This document shows positions 1 to 8,373 of a DNA stretch of 64,000 bases, in pieces. The stretch covers positions 1,364,001-1,428,000 of the forward strand of contig NZ_CP081942.1 of assembly GCF_020386635.1 (NCBI RefSeq), written 5' to 3'. The notes under the pieces were generated by a model that was given only the letters and a program-made list of their open reading frames with translations, had not been told where the DNA came from and did not search any database. Within the stretch, counting starts at the first letter, position 1. Each line of letters opens with the position of its first letter. This DNA is from Pseudomonas sp. MM211. Lineage in GTDB: Bacteria; Pseudomonadota; Gammaproteobacteria; Pseudomonadales; Pseudomonadaceae. The position numbers were made by a program, and so were the translations under genes.

Positions 1-81
1 AGCGAGCAGGTGTTCGAGCGTGCCGACCAGGCGCTCTATCGGGCCAAGCGGGGCGGCCGCAACCGTATCGAGCAAGGCTAG
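1..81 (+). CDS. GGDEF-domain protein, C-terminal end only
   Basis: An open frame enters from the left edge and stops at a TAG at 79-81. The 26 visible residues include ERADQALYRAKRGGRNRIE, which is the typical last helix and strand of a diguanylate cyclase GGDEF domain. GGDEF domains make cyclic di-GMP from two GTP, but the active-site loop lies outside the window, so activity cannot be judged. In P. aeruginosa the gene beside the M23 peptidase here is, from memory, a response regulator with a GGDEF output, so this may be a receiver-GGDEF protein; that part is inference. Confidence 0.8.
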   Translation, partial: SEQVFERADQALYRAKRGGRNRIEQG

Positions 82-256
82 GCCGGCAACGCGGTCACTG
101 ACTATTCACCCCTCTGGTATTTATCCCCTTGAAGCGCGTTCTGTGCAGCAGGCACGGTAGGCTTGTGCCGGTTGTCGCAAAGCGCGCAGGTGCCTGTCGC
201 CCGGCCAGCGAGACGCTGCTAGTCTTGCTTCGCCGAACACTTACACATAATCAAAT

Positions 257-268
257 CGACTCGAGTCG
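257..268. repeat. Perfect 12-bp palindrome at the ribosome binding position
   Basis: CGACTCGAGTCG is a perfect palindrome that ends two bases before the ATG at 271. It occupies the place where a Shine-Dalgarno sequence would be, and no purine-rich SD is visible. It could be a protein operator, a small mRNA hairpin over the initiation site, or chance. Confidence 0.4.
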
Positions 269-270
269 TT

Positions 271-1167
271 ATGCTAGGGCGCTTCTCTCTTTTCCTGGGA
301 CTCTGTGCGTTTGCCTGTCAGGCAAGTGCGCTGACCGTCTACAAGTACACCGATGCCAATGGCGTGGTCACCTACAGTGATCAGGCTGCGCCCGGTGCGA
401 AGGTGTTCGTGTTCAGCGACCGCATGGTCGAGAAACTCGATAACCAGGTGAAGCTGGAAACCCGCAAGCACGCTGCCGGCGAGACTCTGTTGGTGCGTAA
501 CGATCTGTACGCGCCCGTTCAGGTGGAGCTCAAACTCGAGAAGGTCGCCAACGCCAGTGGCGTACCGGCAAAACCGATCAGCTGGGTGCTGCCGCCGCGT
601 AGCGAGATACGTCTGGCCACCCTGGCGCCGCTCGATCCCTCCAAGCCGTTGCGCTATACGCCGAAGCTGAGTTACGCCCTGGGTGACCCGCGGCTGCTGC
701 CGACCAAGAATAGCTACCCACTGCCGTGGCAGGGTGGACCGTTTCGCCTGACTCAAGGTGCCAATGGCCAGTACAGCCATTTCACCCCCAAAGGTCGCTA
801 CGCCCTGGACATCGCCATGCCCGAGGGCACGCCGATTGTCGCCGCGCGTAGCGGGATCGTGGTGAAGACCGAGAACGCCCAGAGCGGGCGTGGAGACAAC
901 CCCTCCGGCAACTTCGTACGCATCCTCCACGACGACGGCACCATGGGCGTCTACCTGCACCTGATGCAGGGCTCAGTGAGCGTTCGTGAAGGCCAGCGCC
1001 TCGCCGCCGGCGCATCCATCGCCCGTTCTGGCAATACCGGCAACAGTACCGGCCCGCACCTGCACTTCGTGGTGCAGCGCAACGTCGGCATGGCGCTGGA
1101 ATCGATTCCCTTCGAGTTCAGCCAGCCGGTGGACAGCCTGCCCAACTTCGCCGTGGGCGGCGATTGA
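271..1167 (+). CDS. M23-family peptidoglycan peptidase with N-terminal DUF4124 domain
   Basis: This 298-residue exported protein probably cuts peptidoglycan peptide bridges in the periplasm. Residues 1-20 form a signal peptide (hydrophobic core FLGLCAFACQ, cleavage near ASA). Residues 22-60 match DUF4124 (VYKYTDANGVVTYSDQ). The C-terminal half, from about 155, is an M23 domain: D180 in YALDIAMPEGTP, H230 in VYLHL, and H263/H265 in GPHLHF. The usual HxxxD pair is not there, because R176 sits where the histidine of HxxxD would be; H170 in YSH is the likely alternative zinc ligand. Weak promoter-like elements (TTGCTT at 225, CATAAT at 246) lie upstream. It follows the GGDEF gene with a 189-base gap. 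Confidence 0.85.
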   Translation: MLGRFSLFLGLCAFACQASALTVYKYTDANGVVTYSDQAAPGAKVFVFSDRMVEKLDNQVKLETRKHAAGETLLVRNDLYAPVQVELKLEKVANASGVPAKPISWVLPPRSEIRLATLAPLDPSKPLRYTPKLSYALGDPRLLPTKNSYPLPWQGGPFRLTQGANGQYSHFTPKGRYALDIAMPEGTPIVAARSGIVVKTENAQSGRGDNPSGNFVRILHDDGTMGVYLHLMQGSVSVREGQRLAAGASIARSGNTGNSTGPHLHFVVQRNVGMALESIPFEFSQPVDSLPNFAVGGD

Positions 1168-1224
1168 GGCGCTAGACACCCAGCCTTCAATCCGTTTTCC
1201 AGTGTCCTGCAGGTATGCGCCGTG

Positions 1225-1968
1225 TCAGGCTTTGCTGAGGCGGCAACTGAGTGCGCAGTGGTCGGAGACGCCGGTACTCATGCTGGCGTTTTCCAGCCGG
1301 TAGCCCGCCGTGTGGAACAGCCCATCGACCATGAACGGAATATCTCCAGCGCGGTGCAGCGAACCGTCGATGCTGCTGGTGTAGTGCGCCGGTATGCCAT
1401 CGATGAAGTGCTCGGCGATCAAGTCGAAGGTAGCGCGGCCGCGCGGGGCGTTGAAGTCGCCTACCAGCAGCAGGTCGCCAGCCTGTTGTGCCTGCGCCTG
1501 AGCCAGCTGGATCAGCTTGCCAGCGCTTTCTCGCTGGTACGCCGTGGAGGTGCCGAGTGGGGTCACGTTGAGATGGGTCACTGCGATGCGCAGGCCCCGG
1601 ACGGTGCCCGTCAGCATGACTTCGGCGATGCTTAGCGGATCAGCGGTGCGCTGGCCTTGCGTGCTGAAAAAGGTTATTTCGCGAATGCCTTGCGCGCTGC
1701 CTGAATAGTAGTCGGCGACCACGTCCGTCAACGCTTCGTCGTGGGCGATCATACCGATGCCGACCACATCCGAAGGGCCTTCCCCCGGATAGCGCACCAT
1801 GGGCGCGAACGACATGCGGCCACCCATCAGGGCTTCGAAGAATGGAATGTCGCGCTCGCAGAGTTCCTGCAGGCAGAGCAGATCCGGGCGTTCACGATTA
1901 ACGAAAGCCTCGACTCGCGGCAGGTGTCTGGAGCGTTCGATATTGATGGAAGCGATGTTGAGTGACAT
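1225..1968 (-). CDS. Endonuclease/exonuclease/phosphatase (EEP) family protein
   Basis: The 247-residue product carries the EEP (DNase I-like) motifs in order: the N-terminal strand SLNIASINIE with Asn, LCLQE with the metal-binding Glu near residue 35, VTHLN, GDFNAPRG with the Asp-Asn pair, and GVSDHCAL with the terminal Asp-His. The metal and catalytic residues therefore look intact. EEP proteins hydrolyse phosphodiester or phosphomonoester bonds in nucleic acids, lipids or small molecules; nothing here tells which. There is no signal peptide, so it is probably cytoplasmic. It is not Crc, which it does not resemble beyond the fold. It stands alone on the minus strand, convergent with the M23 gene. 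Confidence 0.8.
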   Translation of the reverse strand: MSLNIASINIERSRHLPRVEAFVNRERPDLLCLQELCERDIPFFEALMGGRMSFAPMVRYPGEGPSDVVGIGMIAHDEALTDVVADYYSGSAQGIREITFFSTQGQRTADPLSIAEVMLTGTVRGLRIAVTHLNVTPLGTSTAYQRESAGKLIQLAQAQAQQAGDLLLVGDFNAPRGRATFDLIAEHFIDGIPAHYTSSIDGSLHRAGDIPFMVDGLFHTAGYRLENASMSTGVSDHCALSCRLSKA

Positions 1969-2599
1969 GTGATCAGTAGGCGATTACGGCATGGAAGGTA
2001 GCGAGGGGAACGCATGAGGCGCTTCGCGATGAAACACATCTACGCGAGGGATGCTGAAGTATACCAGACGCCTGTTGCAGAAGGCCTGCGCCCTCACTAT
2101 CGAGATGGTTTCAAGCGTGCCTCTCGCGCCATCCGCACGTCGCCGTGGGTAGCGAATGGCTTAGCGCAAGCTTCTGGCAGCAGCGCTCTTGGATTTCAAA
2201 CTGAGACGATTCAATACGCTGTCGCCTGCCGTCACGAACACGAGTCTCTGAGCCAGGTTCATTGCGACAGCAAGGTCTCTTAACGGCATCAAAGAGGCTC
2301 CAATAGAATATTTGGCGCTCCATAGTGGTGCGATCTGCCTATCCCTTGTCGCCTGGCCTGCTGGCTCGCGCCTCATTAATGCTCTGTTTTTATAACCGAA
2401 TCAGGGGCTGCGACTGACAGTGATCATCTGTGCCGCAGAAATGCGTGAAAAGTGCGCGAAAGTAGTGCTCGTCGCTCTCTGTTGGTGCTCTGTAAGCCAG
2501 CTTTTTCGTATGTCCCGATGACATTTTTAATATTTTTCTATTGCCCATCCTTTACGCCACTATCGGTTCGCAGCAGCAATCAAGTGGCGAAAAAAGGGG
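1969..2599. other. Long intergenic region upstream of the amine/alcohol cluster
   Basis: About 630 bases separate the EEP gene from the aldehyde dehydrogenase gene. Small open frames exist on both strands, but none has a recognisable protein family, a good ribosome binding site or convincing codon use. The part from about 2510 to 2570 is clearly more AT-rich than its surroundings and is the most likely promoter area for the downstream genes. No regulator gene is visible. Confidence 0.6.
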
Positions 2600-4096
2600 A
2601 TGGTGGTGTACGGACTCGGCGATTGGCAGCAACGTGCTCGGCAGCAACCTTTCATCAGCCAGGCGATCATTGGAGGCCGCCGAGTTGCAGCGCAGTCCGG
2701 TGCCACCTTCGCTTCAATCAACCCGGCCACCGGCCAACTGCTTGCCAACGTCGCGGCCTGTGATGCTGCCGATGTGGACCTGGCAGTGCGCGCCGCACGG
2801 CAATCCTTCGAGGCGGGAGACTGGTCGCAACGTGCGCCGGTCGAGCGCAAGCAGGTGCTGCTCAAGCTCGCTGAGTTGATTCTGGCCAATCGAGATGAAC
2901 TGGCGCTGCTCGACTCGCTGAACATGGGCAAGCCGGTAATGGATGCCTGGAACATCGACGTGCCCGGCGCCGCTGGTGTGTTCCGCTGGTACGCGGAGAG
3001 CCTCGACAAGCTGTACGACGAAGTCGCGCCGACGGCCCGCAACGTGCTCGCCACGGTAACGCGTGAGGCGTTGGGCGTGGTTGCGGCAGTGGTGCCGTGG
3101 AATTTCCCTTTGGACATGGCCGCCTGGAAACTCGCGCCGGCCCTTGCCGCCGGTAACTCGGTGATCCTCAAACCCGCCGAGCAATCGCCGTTTTCCGCCT
3201 TGCGCCTGGCCGAGCTGGCGCTGGAGGCGGGCATTCCTCCAGGCGTGTTCAACGTCGTGCCCGGCTTCGGCGAAAGCGCCGGCAAGGCCCTCGGTCTGCA
3301 CATGGATGTCGACTGCCTGGCCTTCACCGGCTCCACCGAGGTCGGCAAGTTCTTTATGGCTTACTCGGCGCAGTCCAACCTCAAGCAAGTCTGGCTGGAG
3401 TGCGGTGGCAAGAGCGCCAATCTGGTGTTCGCCGACTGCCAGGATCTGGATCTGGCTGCAGAGAAAGCTGCCTTCGGCATTTTCTTCAATCAGGGCGAAG
3501 TCTGCTCGGCCAACTCGCGCTTGCTGGTTGAGCGCTCGATCCATGACCAATTCGTCGAGCGCCTGCTGAGCAAGGCCCGCGACTGGCAGCCGGGTGATCC
3601 TCTGAGTCCGAATAGCCGCGCCGGCGCCATCGTCGAGACGCGGCAGGCCGCTCGGATCATGGCCTTTATCGACGACGCCCGGCGTGAGGGTGCGCAGCTG
3701 GTCTGTGGCGGGCGCCAGCTCAGCTTCAATGGCTCGGACAATTTCATCGAGCCGACGGTGTTCACCAAGGTTTCACCCACCAGCCGGCTGGCCCGCGAAG
3801 AAGTGTTCGGCCCGGTACTGGCGGTAATGCCCTTCGACAGCGAAGACGAAGCCGTGCAACTGGCCAACGACAGCATCTATGGCCTTGCCGCCTCGCTGTG
3901 GAGCGACGACCTCAATCGTGCCCATCGCGTGGCGCGTCGCCTCAAGGCAGGCACCGTGTCGGTCAACACGGTTGATGCCCTGGACGTGAGCGTACCGTTT
4001 GGCGGCGGCAAGCAATCCGGTTTCGGTCGCGACCTGTCACTGCACTCGTTCGACAAATACACCCATTTGAAGACCACGTGGTTCCAGCTGCGTTGA
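2600..4096 (+). CDS. NAD(P)+-dependent aldehyde dehydrogenase, PuuC/KauB-like
   Basis: This is a full-length ALDH-superfamily enzyme (498 residues) that should oxidise an aldehyde to a carboxylic acid with NAD(P)+. Visible marks are the PWNFP loop with Asn168, FTGSTEVGK, the general base Glu267 in WLECGGKSANL, and the nucleophile Cys302 in NQGEVCSANSR. The overall pattern is closest to gamma-glutamyl-aminobutyraldehyde and 4-guanidinobutyraldehyde dehydrogenases (PuuC, KauB). The purine tract AGGGG touches the ATG at 2600, so the GTG at 2606, six bases after it, may be the true start. The aminotransferase follows 41 bases later, so the pair probably handles the amine and aldehyde steps of one route. 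Confidence 0.9.
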   Translation: MVVYGLGDWQQRARQQPFISQAIIGGRRVAAQSGATFASINPATGQLLANVAACDAADVDLAVRAARQSFEAGDWSQRAPVERKQVLLKLAELILANRDELALLDSLNMGKPVMDAWNIDVPGAAGVFRWYAESLDKLYDEVAPTARNVLATVTREALGVVAAVVPWNFPLDMAAWKLAPALAAGNSVILKPAEQSPFSALRLAELALEAGIPPGVFNVVPGFGESAGKALGLHMDVDCLAFTGSTEVGKFFMAYSAQSNLKQVWLECGGKSANLVFADCQDLDLAAEKAAFGIFFNQGEVCSANSRLLVERSIHDQFVERLLSKARDWQPGDPLSPNSRAGAIVETRQAARIMAFIDDARREGAQLVCGGRQLSFNGSDNFIEPTVFTKVSPTSRLAREEVFGPVLAVMPFDSEDEAVQLANDSIYGLAASLWSDDLNRAHRVARRLKAGTVSVNTVDALDVSVPFGGGKQSGFGRDLSLHSFDKYTHLKTTWFQLR

Positions 4097-4137
4097 GCAA
4101 TGCCAGTCGCGCCGAACCCGATCACAGGAGCCTTGCC

Positions 4138-5511
4138 ATGACTGCCCCGAAACACAGCACGCAGCAATACCAGGCGCTGGATGCGGCCCACCACATCCAT
4201 GCCTTCCTCGACCAGAAAGCGCTGAACGAGAAGGGTGCGCTGGTGATCGCCAAGGGGCAGGGCCTGAACCTGTGGGATACCGATGGCAAACGCTATCTGG
4301 ATGGCATGTCCGGGCTATGGTGCACTGCGCTCGGTTATGGGCGTGCCGACCTGAATGCCGCTGCCAGTCGGCAGCTCGAAGAACTGCCGTACTACAACCT
4401 GTTCTTTCACACCACGCACCCGCGGGTCGTGGAACTCTCCGAGCTGCTCTTCAGCCTGCTGCCAGAGCACTACAGCCACGCCATCTATACCAACTCCGGT
4501 TCCGAGGCCAATGAGGTATTGATTCGCAGTGTGCGCCGTTACTGGCAGATTCTCGGCAAGCCGCAGAAGAAGGTGATGATCGGCCGCTGGAACGGTTACC
4601 ACGGTTCGACCCTGGGCAGCACCGCGCTTGGCGGCATGGGCTTCATGCACGAGATGGGCGGCATGCTGCCGGACTTCGCCCATATCGGTGAGCCGCACTA
4701 TTTCGTCGAAGGTGGCGAGTTGAGCGAGGAGGCGTTTGGCCTCAAGGCCGCCCGCGAGCTCGAGGCGAAGATCCTCGAACTGGGTGCGGAAAACGTCGCC
4801 GCCTTCGTGGCCGAGCCCTTCCAGGGTGCCGGCGGCATGATCTTCCCGCCGGCCAGTTACTGGGCCGAGGTACAGCGCATCTGCCGTCAGTACGACGTAT
4901 TGCTGTGTGCCGATGAAGTGATCGGTGGCTTTGGCCGCACGGGCGAGTGGTTCTCCCATCAGCATTTCGGTTTCGAGCCGGACACGCTGACCATCGCCAA
5001 GGGCCTGACCAGTGGCTACATCCCCATGGGTGGTCTGGTGTTCAGTGCGCGGATGGCTGAGGTACTGGTGCAGCAGGGTGGCCTGTTCGCTCACGGCCTG
5101 ACCTATGCCGGGCACCCGGTGGCGGCGGCAGTGGCCATCGCCAACCTCACCGCGCTGCGTGACGAGAAGATCGTTGAAACGGTGAAAACCGACACCGGCC
5201 CCTACCTGCACAAACTGCTGCGAGAGACATTTGGCGGGCATTCGCTGATCGGCGATATCCAGGGTGTCGGCCTGGTTGCCGCGTTGCAGTTTGCCGAAGA
5301 CAAAGGCACGCGCAAACGTTTCGCCAACGAGAACGATATCGCCTGGCACTGCCGCACCGTTGGTTTCGATGAGGGCCTGATCATTCGCTCGACCCTCGGC
5401 CGGATGATCATGGCGCCAGCGCTGGTCGCCACTCATGCCGAGCTGGATGAGCTGGTGGAGAAGACCCGCCGCGCGGTGGATCGAACCGGGCGTGAACTGA
5501 ATCTGCTGTAA
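4138..5511 (+). CDS. Class III PLP-dependent aminotransferase, SpuC/omega-amine type
   Basis: The 457-residue protein is a class III (omega) aminotransferase that probably moves an amino group from a terminal amine or omega-amino acid to pyruvate or a 2-oxo acid. It shows NSGSEANE near residues 119-126 for the PLP phosphate, D259 in LLCADEVIGGFGRTG that contacts the pyridine nitrogen, and the Schiff-base lysine K288 in TIAKGLTSGYIPMGG. The ATG at 4138 has AGGAG eight bases upstream. It lies 41 bases after the aldehyde dehydrogenase gene. Polyamine (putrescine-pyruvate) aminotransferases are the nearest type that I recognise, but the true substrate is unknown. Confidence 0.88.
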   Translation: MTAPKHSTQQYQALDAAHHIHAFLDQKALNEKGALVIAKGQGLNLWDTDGKRYLDGMSGLWCTALGYGRADLNAAASRQLEELPYYNLFFHTTHPRVVELSELLFSLLPEHYSHAIYTNSGSEANEVLIRSVRRYWQILGKPQKKVMIGRWNGYHGSTLGSTALGGMGFMHEMGGMLPDFAHIGEPHYFVEGGELSEEAFGLKAARELEAKILELGAENVAAFVAEPFQGAGGMIFPPASYWAEVQRICRQYDVLLCADEVIGGFGRTGEWFSHQHFGFEPDTLTIAKGLTSGYIPMGGLVFSARMAEVLVQQGGLFAHGLTYAGHPVAAAVAIANLTALRDEKIVETVKTDTGPYLHKLLRETFGGHSLIGDIQGVGLVAALQFAEDKGTRKRFANENDIAWHCRTVGFDEGLIIRSTLGRMIMAPALVATHAELDELVEKTRRAVDRTGRELNLL

Positions 5512-5548
5512 ACCCAAGTGTTCCGTAGAGAGCGCTGAAGACTACTGT

Positions 5549-5568
5549 GCCGGCCCCACGAGGCCGGC
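5549..5568 (+). terminator. Intergenic hairpin after the aminotransferase gene
   Basis: GCCGGCC and GGCCGGC form a perfect 7-bp GC stem around a six-base loop. There is no T-run behind it, so it may attenuate transcription or protect the upstream mRNA rather than end it fully. It sits in the 136-base gap between the enzyme pair and the ABC transporter genes. Confidence 0.45.
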
Positions 5569-5647
5569 CTGCGATACGCCCTTGGCCCTTGGCCTGTCCC
5601 TGCCCCATGAAAACCAAAAACAAGCCAACAGGCTGTGGGAGTGCTTC

Positions 5648-6634
5648 ATGAACAAGTCCTTGCGCCACCGTATCGTCCGCTCTTTTGCATGCACCGCCGT
5701 AGCCGCTGGCATGGCCGCCAGCGCCCAGGCCGGAACCCTGACCCTCGGGCACACCACCTGGGTCGGTTACGGCACGCTTTATCTGGCCCGTGACCTCGGT
5801 TACTTCAAGGAGCAGGGGCTGGATGTCGAGTTCACCGTGATCGAGGAGTCGGCCATGTACATGGCGGCTCAGGCCTCGGGCAAGTTGTCGGGCTCGGCGT
5901 CGACCATCGATGAAATCCTCAAGTATCGTTCGAAGAACTTCTGCTTCAAGGCGGTTGCCGCGCTGGACGAAAGTCACGGTGGCGACGGTGTACTGGTGGG
6001 TAACGAAGTGACCAGCCTGGAGCAGCTGAAAGGCAAGGCGGTGGCGGTCAACGAAGGTTCGGTATCGCAGTTCTGGCTGTCCTACCTGCTCAAGCAGAAG
6101 GGCATGAGCATGAGCGATCTGGAAATCCAGAACATGACGGCTGACGATGCCGCCACCGCATTCATCGCCGGCCGCATACCGGCGGCTGTGACCTGGGAGC
6201 CGCACCTGTCGCTGGTCAAGGCGAAAGGGCAGGGCAAGGTGCTGATCGACAGCAGCGAGACGCCCGGGGTGATCGTCGACGTGGTGGCGTTGTCCTGCGA
6301 CGTGATCGAGAAGCAGCCAGACGATGTGAAGGCGCTGGTCGCTGGCCTGTACAAGGCGGTCGAGTACACCAAGACCCACCCGCAGGAGGCTTACGAAATC
6401 ATGGCCAAGGGCGTCGGCGGCTACCTGTCCGATCCGAAGGATCTGGCCGAGGCAGCCAAGGGCGTGAAGTTCTATGACCAGGCCATGAGCGAGAAACTGC
6501 TCGGTACCCCGGGCAAACCGGGCGACATCGCCGGCGTTATCAGCCTGGCCAACGAAACCTGGACCAGCCTGCAGGGCAAGCCTTACGCAGTGAGCTACGA
6601 GGACTTGGTGGATACCTCGTTCGTTACCCCGTAA
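5648..6634 (+). CDS. ABC transporter substrate-binding protein, NMT1/TauA/SsuA-like
   Basis: This 328-residue periplasmic protein is the solute receptor of the importer encoded by the next two genes. The start is the ATG at 5648, which gives a standard signal peptide: basic MNKSLRHRIVR, a hydrophobic stretch and cleavage after ASAQA. The mature part begins TLTLGHTTWVGYGTLYLARD and continues GYFKEQGLDVEF, the classic start of NMT1/nitrate-sulfonate-taurine type receptors, and has LKGKAVAVNEGSVSQFW further on. The ligand cannot be read from the sequence; family members bind sulfonates, pyrimidine precursors, nitrate or aromatic acids. Its place between an aminotransferase and an alcohol oxidase suggests an amine or alcohol ligand. 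Confidence 0.88.
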   Translation: MNKSLRHRIVRSFACTAVAAGMAASAQAGTLTLGHTTWVGYGTLYLARDLGYFKEQGLDVEFTVIEESAMYMAAQASGKLSGSASTIDEILKYRSKNFCFKAVAALDESHGGDGVLVGNEVTSLEQLKGKAVAVNEGSVSQFWLSYLLKQKGMSMSDLEIQNMTADDAATAFIAGRIPAAVTWEPHLSLVKAKGQGKVLIDSSETPGVIVDVVALSCDVIEKQPDDVKALVAGLYKAVEYTKTHPQEAYEIMAKGVGGYLSDPKDLAEAAKGVKFYDQAMSEKLLGTPGKPGDIAGVISLANETWTSLQGKPYAVSYEDLVDTSFVTP

Positions 6635-6747
6635 GCGTTCCGCCCGCTGGCTGTTCACGCCACTGTCGCGATGCCTCCCGGTATTCGCGCGCGGTGTGAG
6701 GTGTGGCAGCCACGGGCTTCTCAAATACCTGCAACACGAGGTGGTTC

Positions 6748-7551
6748 ATGGCCACGCAAAAAACCTGGGCGCAGCGCTGTCTGACGCCGAAAGTAGAGCT
6801 GCCACGCAAGCTGGTGCTCGGCACTGGCGCCCTGTGCTGGCTACTGGTGCTCGGCCTGTGGGCCGTTCTGTCCTACGGCGGCTTGGTGCCGTCGATGTTT
6901 CTGCCAAACCCTGGTCAGGTCGTCGAAGCCGGCGTGCGCCTGGCCGGTGACGGCACCCTGAGCAAGCATGTGCTGGCCAGCCTGGAAGTGGTGCTGATCG
7001 GCTTTGCCGTGTCGTCTCTGGTCTCGGTGCCATTGGGCCTGTTGATGGGCAGCTTTCGCATCGTCCAGGCGTTCCTCGAGCCCCTGGTCAACTTCATCCG
7101 CTACCTGCCGGTGACCTCTTTCGTGCCGCTGTTCATCCTGTGGATCGGCATCGGTCTGGAGCAGCGCGTGGCGGTCATCATCTTTGGTGTGTTCTTCCAG
7201 CAGTTGGTGATGATTGCCGACGTGTCCAAGGGCGTGCCGCGAGATCTGATCAACGCCAGCTACACCCTCGGTGCTAGTCGCCGCGACGTCGTGCTGCACG
7301 TACTTGGCCCGGCCTCACTGCCGGGCATACTCGATACCCTGCGAGTCACCATGGGCTGGGCCTGGACCTACCTGGTGGTGGCCGAGCTGGTCGCGGCCTC
7401 GAGTGGCCTCGGCTACATCAGCCTCAAGGCCATGCGCGGCTTCCAGGTGGACGTGATTTTCCTGGCCATCGCCATCATCGGCCTGCTCGGGCTGCTCACC
7501 GATCAACTGTTCCGCTTGCTTCGACTGAGGATTACCGCATGGGCGCAGTAG
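6748..7551 (+). CDS. ABC transporter permease, TauC/SsuC-like
   Basis: The 267-residue protein is an inner-membrane permease of the BPD_transp_1 family. It has a first membrane segment at about 20-45 (LVLGTGALCWLLVLGLWAVL), further hydrophobic segments, and the cytoplasmic EAA-type loop INASYTLGASRRDVVLHVLG that docks on the ATPase. The ATG at 6748 is preceded by GAGGTG and starts MATQKTWAQ. Its end overlaps the ATPase gene by 13 bases, which argues for translational coupling. Confidence 0.9.
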   Translation: MATQKTWAQRCLTPKVELPRKLVLGTGALCWLLVLGLWAVLSYGGLVPSMFLPNPGQVVEAGVRLAGDGTLSKHVLASLEVVLIGFAVSSLVSVPLGLLMGSFRIVQAFLEPLVNFIRYLPVTSFVPLFILWIGIGLEQRVAVIIFGVFFQQLVMIADVSKGVPRDLINASYTLGASRRDVVLHVLGPASLPGILDTLRVTMGWAWTYLVVAELVAASSGLGYISLKAMRGFQVDVIFLAIAIIGLLGLLTDQLFRLLRLRITAWAQ

Positions 7552-8372
7552 CCAAGAAACCCTACGTGATGCCCGCGCTCAGCGAGTACGCCGAGGTCAC
7601 CGCACGCCTGCGTGTGGACAACGTCAGCCTGCGCTATCAGTCGCCCAACGGCGATACCTTCACCGCCCTGGATCGGGTTTCCTTCGAGGTACCGGATCAA
7701 CAGTTCGCGGTGATCGTCTATCCGTCCGGCTGTGGCAAGTCGAGCCTGCTCTACCTCACCGCTGGCCTCAACGAGCCCAGCGATGGCGACATCTACGTCG
7801 GTGGCAAGAAGGTCGAGGGCCCCGGCGCCGACCGCGGCATGGTGTTCCAGGGCTATACGTTGTTCCCCTGGTTGACGGTACGCCAGAACATCGAATTCGG
7901 CCTCAAACGCCGTGGGCTCGCCAGTGGCGAGATCAATACCATCGTCGATTACTATCTGGGTGAGGTGGGGCTGGCCAAGTTCGCCGGGCATTACCCCAAG
8001 CAATTGTCCGGCGGCATGATGCAGCGCGTGGCGATTGCCCGCGCCTTGGCCAACGACCCGCAGATCCTGCTGATGGACGAGCCCTTCGGTGCGCTCGACA
8101 GCCAGACGCGTCTGCAGATGCAGCAATTGCTGCTGCAGGTGTGGGGCAACAGCAAGAAGACCGTGGTGTTCGTCACCCACGATATCGACGAAGCCATCCT
8201 GCTCGCCGACCGCATCTACGTGATGGGCGCGCGCCCTGGGCGGATCAAGGAAATTCTCGACGTGCCCATCGACCGGCCGCGCAATCTGGACGTGGTCATG
8301 GAGCCGGAGTTCATCCGCATGAAGCGGCATATCCTCGGCCTGCTGCACGATGACATGGAGGCGGTGCACTGA
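7539..8372 (+). CDS. ABC transporter ATP-binding protein, TauB/SsuB-like, with substituted Walker A
   Basis: The 277-residue protein should drive the importer. It has a Q-loop (GYTLFPWLTV), an ABC signature LSGGMMQRVAIARAL, Walker B ILLMDEPFGALD, a D-loop, and the H-loop FVTHDIDEA. The Walker A reads YPSGCGKSS at residues 61-69: the first glycine of GxxGxGK is replaced by Tyr61 (TAT at 7719-7721), while Lys67 and Ser68 are kept. Relatives normally have GPSGCGKS. The substitution may weaken nucleotide binding or be tolerated; all other motifs look intact, which argues against a decaying gene. It ends one base before the ATG of the GMC gene. Confidence 0.88.
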   Translation: MGAVAKKPYVMPALSEYAEVTARLRVDNVSLRYQSPNGDTFTALDRVSFEVPDQQFAVIVYPSGCGKSSLLYLTAGLNEPSDGDIYVGGKKVEGPGADRGMVFQGYTLFPWLTVRQNIEFGLKRRGLASGEINTIVDYYLGEVGLAKFAGHYPKQLSGGMMQRVAIARALANDPQILLMDEPFGALDSQTRLQMQQLLLQVWGNSKKTVVFVTHDIDEAILLADRIYVMGARPGRIKEILDVPIDRPRNLDVVMEPEFIRMKRHILGLLHDDMEAVH

Positions 8373-8373
8373 A

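Noticed and set aside
1225..1968. Possible identity of the EEP-family gene as crc
   Set aside because: Crc has a different N-terminus and lacks several catalytic residues, while this protein keeps GDFN and SDH and does not align with Crc as I know it.
2014..2283. Small open frames on both strands in the 1969-2599 gap
   Set aside because: No protein family, no good SD and no convincing codon pattern; they are probably chance frames in GC-rich DNA.
2460..2510. A possible sigma-54 promoter (GG-N10-GC in TTGGTGCTCTGTAAGC) upstream of the aldehyde dehydrogenase
   Set aside because: Only the GG and GC positions fit; the flanking consensus bases are absent and no enhancer-binding regulator is nearby.
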